64,000 nucleotides of DNA from Speluncibacter jeojiensis (lineage in GTDB: Bacteria > Actinomycetota > Actinomycetes > Mycobacteriales > Mycobacteriaceae): assembly GCF_029589495.1 (NCBI RefSeq), contig NZ_JAAIVF010000007.1, positions 186,001 through 250,000 on the forward strand. Reading direction: 5' to 3'. The notes under the pieces are model-generated. The model saw only the letters and a list, made by a program, of their open reading frames with translations, was not told the origin of the DNA and ran no database searches. The translations under genes were made by a program, and so were the position numbers. Numbering within the stretch: position 1 is the first letter of the stretch; each line of letters starts with the position of its first letter. Of this stretch, positions 60,514-64,000 are shown in pieces.

Positions 60514-63500
60514 TCACCTCCCGCTCGCTGGGGCGTAGGCGTTCAGCTGGCGCACGATGTCGCGGTTCGCCTTCTGGTGGTCGCCGTTGTGGATGTGCTG
60601 GTTCTCGATGTGCACCATCGGGGCCTGCTTCACGTGCACGGGCGATGTGTGCGTGCGAGCCGACTTCGGCTGCTCGACCGTCGGCGTGGGCTGCGATGGC
60701 GTGGCGGTCGTCGGCTTCGGTGGCGCGTTGAGCTGAGTCAGGTACGGCTTGCCGAACTTCACCGACATGCCGGCGCCCGCGATCCGACCGAACAGCGAGT
60801 TGTTCGGATCGGCGAGCAGCGCGTCGAATCCGGAGTTGCCGATGGACGTCTCCTCGAGCAGGCCGTCCATCAGGGTGCCGCCGAGTTTCTCGCCGAACTG
60901 CTCGGGCGTCATCAGGCCCGAGGTCTGGTCCGCGCCAGCGGATGCCGACGATCCGGAGATGGACGCGCCCGGCGCAGTCGGCGTACCGGAGCCCGCGGCC
61001 TGCGCCTTCTGCTTGTACTGGGCGGCCTCGTCACGCTTCTTCTGCGCGTTCTCCTGCGCCTTCTTCGCGAGCGTCTGGTACTTCTGCACCGAGGTGACCG
61101 CACCGGTCTGCGCCTTCGCAGCCGCGGCCTGCGCCTTGTTCGCGTCGTCGGTGTACCGAGCGGCAGCGTCGAGGTGCTTCTGGCGGACCGCGCCGGTCGT
61201 TGTCGCTGCCAGGGCCTGCGCCTTCGCCGCGAGTCCGCGGTCCTTCGCCGCGAGCTGCAGGTGCTTCTGAGCCGCCGCCGCACCCGAGCCGGGCTGCTGC
61301 GCTGCCTCGGCGAGATACTTCTGCGCTTCGGCGTCGTACTTCGCGGCCGCGTCGAGCGCCTTCTGGGCGTCCTGTTGGTACTTGTCGACCTTCGACGGGG
61401 CGCCGGGGACGATGCCGCCGCCGCTGTACCCGTGGCCGTGGCCCCACGTGCCGAGCAGGTTTCCGCCGTGCTGACTCTTCAGTTCGCGCATGCCGAGACG
61501 CAGGTTCGTCAGCGGGTCGTAGATGTTGCCGCCCAACTGTGAGAGCCCGAGACCTCGAGCAGTGCCGGGCGTGACCTGCACGAGGCCGCGCGCCAGGTTG
61601 TTCGGCCAGTTGACGTCGTGGACCTGCTGGATGATGTTCGGGTTGCCGCCCGACTCAGTCATGATCTGCGCTTCGGTCGCCTGCACGTACGGCGCGGTCG
61701 TCGGGAATCCTTCGGCGGCGAGCGCCTGCACGATGATCGGCGCCCACTGCTGCGCGCCAGCGCCCGACGCCCACTTCTCGCTGCCGCCGCCGGAGCCGCC
61801 ACCCATCCCGAGCATCGACTTGCCCCAGTTCAAGGCGGCGTCAAGGAACCGCTTCGGCATGCCGGCGACCGTCTGGAACCAGCCGGACGTCTTGTCGCCC
61901 GGACCGTTCGGCGTGCCCTTCGCCTTGTCGATGTACTTGTCGAAGAGACGATGGATAGAGCCGATCGGGTCCATCATGAACTTGCCGACGTCGATGGCCG
62001 CGTTCACGACGTGCTTCGCGCCGTTCACCACGTCCTTGCCGAGATCCTCGGCGCCCCCGACGATATCGCTGATGAAGCCGCCGCCGGCGAAGTGCGGCGC
62101 CGGGCCCGATCCGGGCTTGCGGCCGCCCGAGTAGTAGGAGTTCAGCGCCATGAACCGCTCGGGTCCGATCGCCTGCACGAGTTCCGGCACGGCGATGCCC
62201 TCGCCCGGGGACACCTTCGCGTTGACCGTGTCCTGTCCCGGCGCGTAGCCGGGGAAGATGCCGCCGCCCGCGTAGTGCGGGATCTTGTCGGTCGGCACGT
62301 CCGGCAGCTTCATCGAGTCGAGACCGAACGCGCCTGCGACGCCGTTCCACAGCTTCTCGATGCCGTCCTTGTACACGTACTCGGCGATGAAGTAGACCGG
62401 CGTACCAACGACTTTCGAGAGAATGTCCCAGGCGCCCTTGATGTCCGTCACGGCGTCCTTGAAGCCCTGGCGGATGCCATCCATGACGGTCTTGAAGACA
62501 TCGCCGAGCGCGTGCCAGGTGGTGGTGAAGGCGTCGTCGATCCACTGTCCGAACGTCTTGAAGCCGTTCCACACGTCGGCGACGATCTGCTTGACGTCGC
62601 CGAACTTCGACCACACGTCCTTGACGCCGGTCGTGAGGTCCTGGAACGCCTTGATCGCGATATCCGCGATCACCCCGGCGAGCTGCTTGATCCAGTTCCA
62701 GACGTCGGCCACGATGTCGCGGAACGTCTGAGAGTGCTTGTACGCCTCGTAGATCGCGGCGCCGAGAGCGACGATGCCGGCCACAACGAGCACGATCGGG
62801 TTTGCATCGCACACGGCGTCGAATGCGGCCTGCGCGATCGTCCACGCCTTCGTGGCGGCCGCGGCGAGCTTCGAGGCGATCTGGAAGTCCTTCACGGCCT
62901 GCACGGCGGTCTTAATGCCGTTCCATGCCGAGATGAACCCGGAGATCGCCTGCGTCTTGAGCAGCTTCCCGAGGTCCAGCGCGGCGCCCGCGGCGGTCTT
63001 GCCGAAGTCGGCGACGAACCCGCCCGCGGACTTGAGTCCGGATGCGGCTTTCGAGACGCCCGATGCGCCGAGGTCCTTCGCGGCGCCGGCCGCCGACTTG
63101 ATGCCGCGACCCGCGGCCTTCGCCCCCAACTTCGTGACGTCCCACGCAGAACCGGCCATGTCGCCCGCGATCTGCGCGCCCGAGGCGAGCTTGCCGCCGA
63201 CAGCCGAGCCAGCGCGGCCGACCGCCGACGCGCCACGTCCGACCGCGCCGCCCACGCGAGACGCCGCGTTGCCGACCTTCGCCTTCCCGGTCCAGTCCCA
63301 CCAGTCACCCGCCGAAGAGGCGACGTTGCCGATGCCGCGCGCGGCACCCAGGACGCCCTTCGCCGCGTACTGAGCCGGCTTGCCGATGCCGTACTTGAGC
63401 GCGCCACCGACGATCCGGCCGCCGAGATGGTCTGCGCCGAACAGGTTCCCGGCACCGTTCAGAATCTTGGTTCCTACACCGATGCCGCCCACGACGCCGC

Positions 63501-64000
63501 CGCCGACGAGCAGGGACTTGAGTACACCCGTGTGCTGATGAAGCCAGTTCGTCGCGTCCTGCATGGCTGACACGAACTTCGTCATCGGACCGAGACCGAG
63601 AGCACCGAACTGGGTGAGCGTGTTCTTGATGGATTGCTTCTCGTTCGCCAGCTTCGATTCGAGGGTGCTGTTCGACTCGTTCGCGCCCATCACAGTGCCG
63701 TCCGCGGCCGTTTGCGCATTGTTGACGACGTTCTGGATGCCCTGATAGTCGCCGTAGTTCGAGCCAGTGAGGTTGAGCGCGGTGCGTTCGGCGACAGAGT
63801 CCCCACCGAATGCCTTGTACATTGCGCCCATGTACGACTGCGCGCCTGGCTGACCGGCCTTGAGGAGCTGGTTGAAGCCCTGGGACTTGTCGTACATCGA
63901 CGCCCACTGGGACAGCTGTGCCTGCCCCGTGGCGTTCAGGCCCTGCTTGAGCTTGAACAGCGAGCCGCCGTGCGTCTCGTACTGCTGCGCGAGCGCCTGA
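60514..64000 (-). CDS. Tape measure protein with lytic transglycosylase domain (5' end outside window)
   Basis: At least 1,161 codons are visible and the frame remains open at the right edge, so the N-terminus is missing. The visible N-terminal half has Ala/Gly-rich helices and many hydrophobic segments. A transglycosylase (SLT-type) domain lies roughly at 61,440-61,760, with MTESGGNPN carrying the expected catalytic Glu and GLVQVTPGTARG the SLT signature. The C-terminal ~280 residues are coiled coils of Ala/Lys/Gln repeats (AAKYDAEAQKYLAEAA). Tape measures set tail length and, with such a domain, help the tail cross peptidoglycan. Confidence 0.9.
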   Translation of the reverse strand, partial: QALAQQYETHGGSLFKLKQGLNATGQAQLSQWASMYDKSQGFNQLLKAGQPGAQSYMGAMYKAFGGDSVAERTALNLTGSNYGDYQGIQNVVNNAQTAADGTVMGANESNSTLESKLANEKQSIKNTLTQFGALGLGPMTKFVSAMQDATNWLHQHTGVLKSLLVGGGVVGGIGVGTKILNGAGNLFGADHLGGRIVGGALKYGIGKPAQYAAKGVLGAARGIGNVASSAGDWWDWTGKAKVGNAASRVGGAVGRGASAVGRAGSAVGGKLASGAQIAGDMAGSAWDVTKLGAKAAGRGIKSAAGAAKDLGASGVSKAASGLKSAGGFVADFGKTAAGAALDLGKLLKTQAISGFISAWNGIKTAVQAVKDFQIASKLAAAATKAWTIAQAAFDAVCDANPIVLVVAGIVALGAAIYEAYKHSQTFRDIVADVWNWIKQLAGVIADIAIKAFQDLTTGVKDVWSKFGDVKQIVADVWNGFKTFGQWIDDAFTTTWHALGDVFKTVMDGIRQGFKDAVTDIKGAWDILSKVVGTPVYFIAEYVYKDGIEKLWNGVAGAFGLDSMKLPDVPTDKIPHYAGGGIFPGYAPGQDTVNAKVSPGEGIAVPELVQAIGPERFMALNSYYSGGRKPGSGPAPHFAGGGFISDIVGGAEDLGKDVVNGAKHVVNAAIDVGKFMMDPIGSIHRLFDKYIDKAKGTPNGPGDKTSGWFQTVAGMPKRFLDAALNWGKSMLGMGGGSGGGSEKWASGAGAQQWAPIIVQALAAEGFPTTAPYVQATEAQIMTESGGNPNIIQQVHDVNWPNNLARGLVQVTPGTARGLGLSQLGGNIYDPLTNLRLGMRELKSQHGGNLLGTWGHGHGYSGGGIVPGAPSKVDKYQQDAQKALDAAAKYDAEAQKYLAEAAQQPGSGAAAAQKHLQLAAKDRGLAAKAQALAATTTGAVRQKHLDAAARYTDDANKAQAAAAKAQTGAVTSVQKYQTLAKKAQENAQKKRDEAAQYKQKAQAAGSGTPTAPGASISGSSASAGADQTSGLMTPEQFGEKLGGTLMDGLLEETSIGNSGFDALLADPNNSLFGRIAGAGMSVKFGKPYLTQLNAPPKPTTATPSQPTPTVEQPKSARTHTSPVHVKQAPMVHIENQHIHNGDHQKANRDIVRQLNAYAPASGR

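Larger units (their letters stand above)
48961..64000. mobile_element. Siphovirus prophage, left part (right end outside the window)
   Basis: Continuous phage gene content begins within about 100 bp of alkA: early genes rightward (49071-51535), then a tail-lysis-fibre block leftward (51595-64000). Tape measure, distal tail, Gp37-like, GH25 endolysin and holin genes are adjacent in normal siphovirus order when read from the right, with 1- to 4-base overlaps. The host genes stop abruptly at the left. No integrase, repressor, capsid, portal or terminase lies in the window, so at least 15-20 kb more should follow. The left boundary is estimated to within ~100 bp from the break in coding character. 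Confidence 0.9.

Noticed and set aside
1-64000. tRNA or rRNA genes
   Set aside because: No cloverleaf with TTCRA-type T-loop and CCA end was recognised by eye, including near the prophage boundary. A dedicated tRNA search would be decisive.

Overview
The window is GC-rich DNA (high G/C at third codon positions) from an actinobacterium of the order Mycobacteriales. The evidence is the gene set and order: cbs-metB, greA-DUF4307-mca (mycothiol metabolism), a short-chain Z-prenyl diphosphate synthase, coaA, glyA, phoH2, fum, glpX-DUF4245, xseB-xseA-lipid-droplet protein and ispH. This follows the Rv1077-Rv1111 stretch of the Mycobacterium tuberculosis map, with insertions. A Gordonia/Tsukamurella/Rhodococcus-like genus fits better than Mycobacterium (type I DAHP synthase, no PE/PPE genes, different accessory genes), but the genus cannot be fixed from sequence reading alone.

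Layout. 1-5.8 kb: sulfur and threonine metabolism (cbs, metB, ilvA), glutaryl-CoA dehydrogenase, a lipoprotein, and a decayed copy of the cbs 3' end. 5.9-7.5 kb: two adjacent secreted proteins made of G-x-x-N-x repeats like the MPTR tails of mycobacterial PPE proteins, but without a PPE domain. 7.7-15.3 kb: greA behind a structured leader, mca, a thioredoxin-fold YyaL-type protein, a type I DAHP synthase behind a likely aromatic-amino-acid attenuator, hemolysin III and the prenyl synthase. 15.3-18.6 kb: hydrolase/flavin monooxygenase operon facing a TetR regulator. 18.7-26.5 kb: coaA, a DUF885 hydrolase, glyA, a flavin hydroxylase/TetR pair, a deaminase and phoH2. 26.6-34.7 kb: secreted proteins, a serine hydrolase lipoprotein, an L,D-transpeptidase, fumarase, a secreted beta-propeller and a TetR/P450 pair. 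34.8-48.8 kb: glpX, DUF4245, exonuclease VII, ispH, rmuC, sbcDC, an AI-2E-type permease and alkA.

From about 49.0 kb to the right edge the window holds the left part of a siphovirus prophage. A short rightward early block (winged-helix protein, DUF2637 membrane/HTH protein, small membrane and secreted proteins) meets, at a shared terminator, a long leftward late block read from the right: tape measure with a lytic transglycosylase domain, distal tail, Gp37-like tail protein, fibres, GH25 endolysin, holin, collagen-like fibre. Integrase, repressor, capsid and terminase are not in the window. A 3' coding remnant stop-start coupled to alkA suggests that the phage interrupted a host gene.

Regulation. 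Many host genes have a TANNNT -10 box 6-8 nt before the start codon and no Shine-Dalgarno sequence, which predicts leaderless mRNAs. Convergent genes are repeatedly separated by long perfect hairpins; three share one core sequence. Several divergent TetR/enzyme pairs have clear inverted repeats in their spacers.
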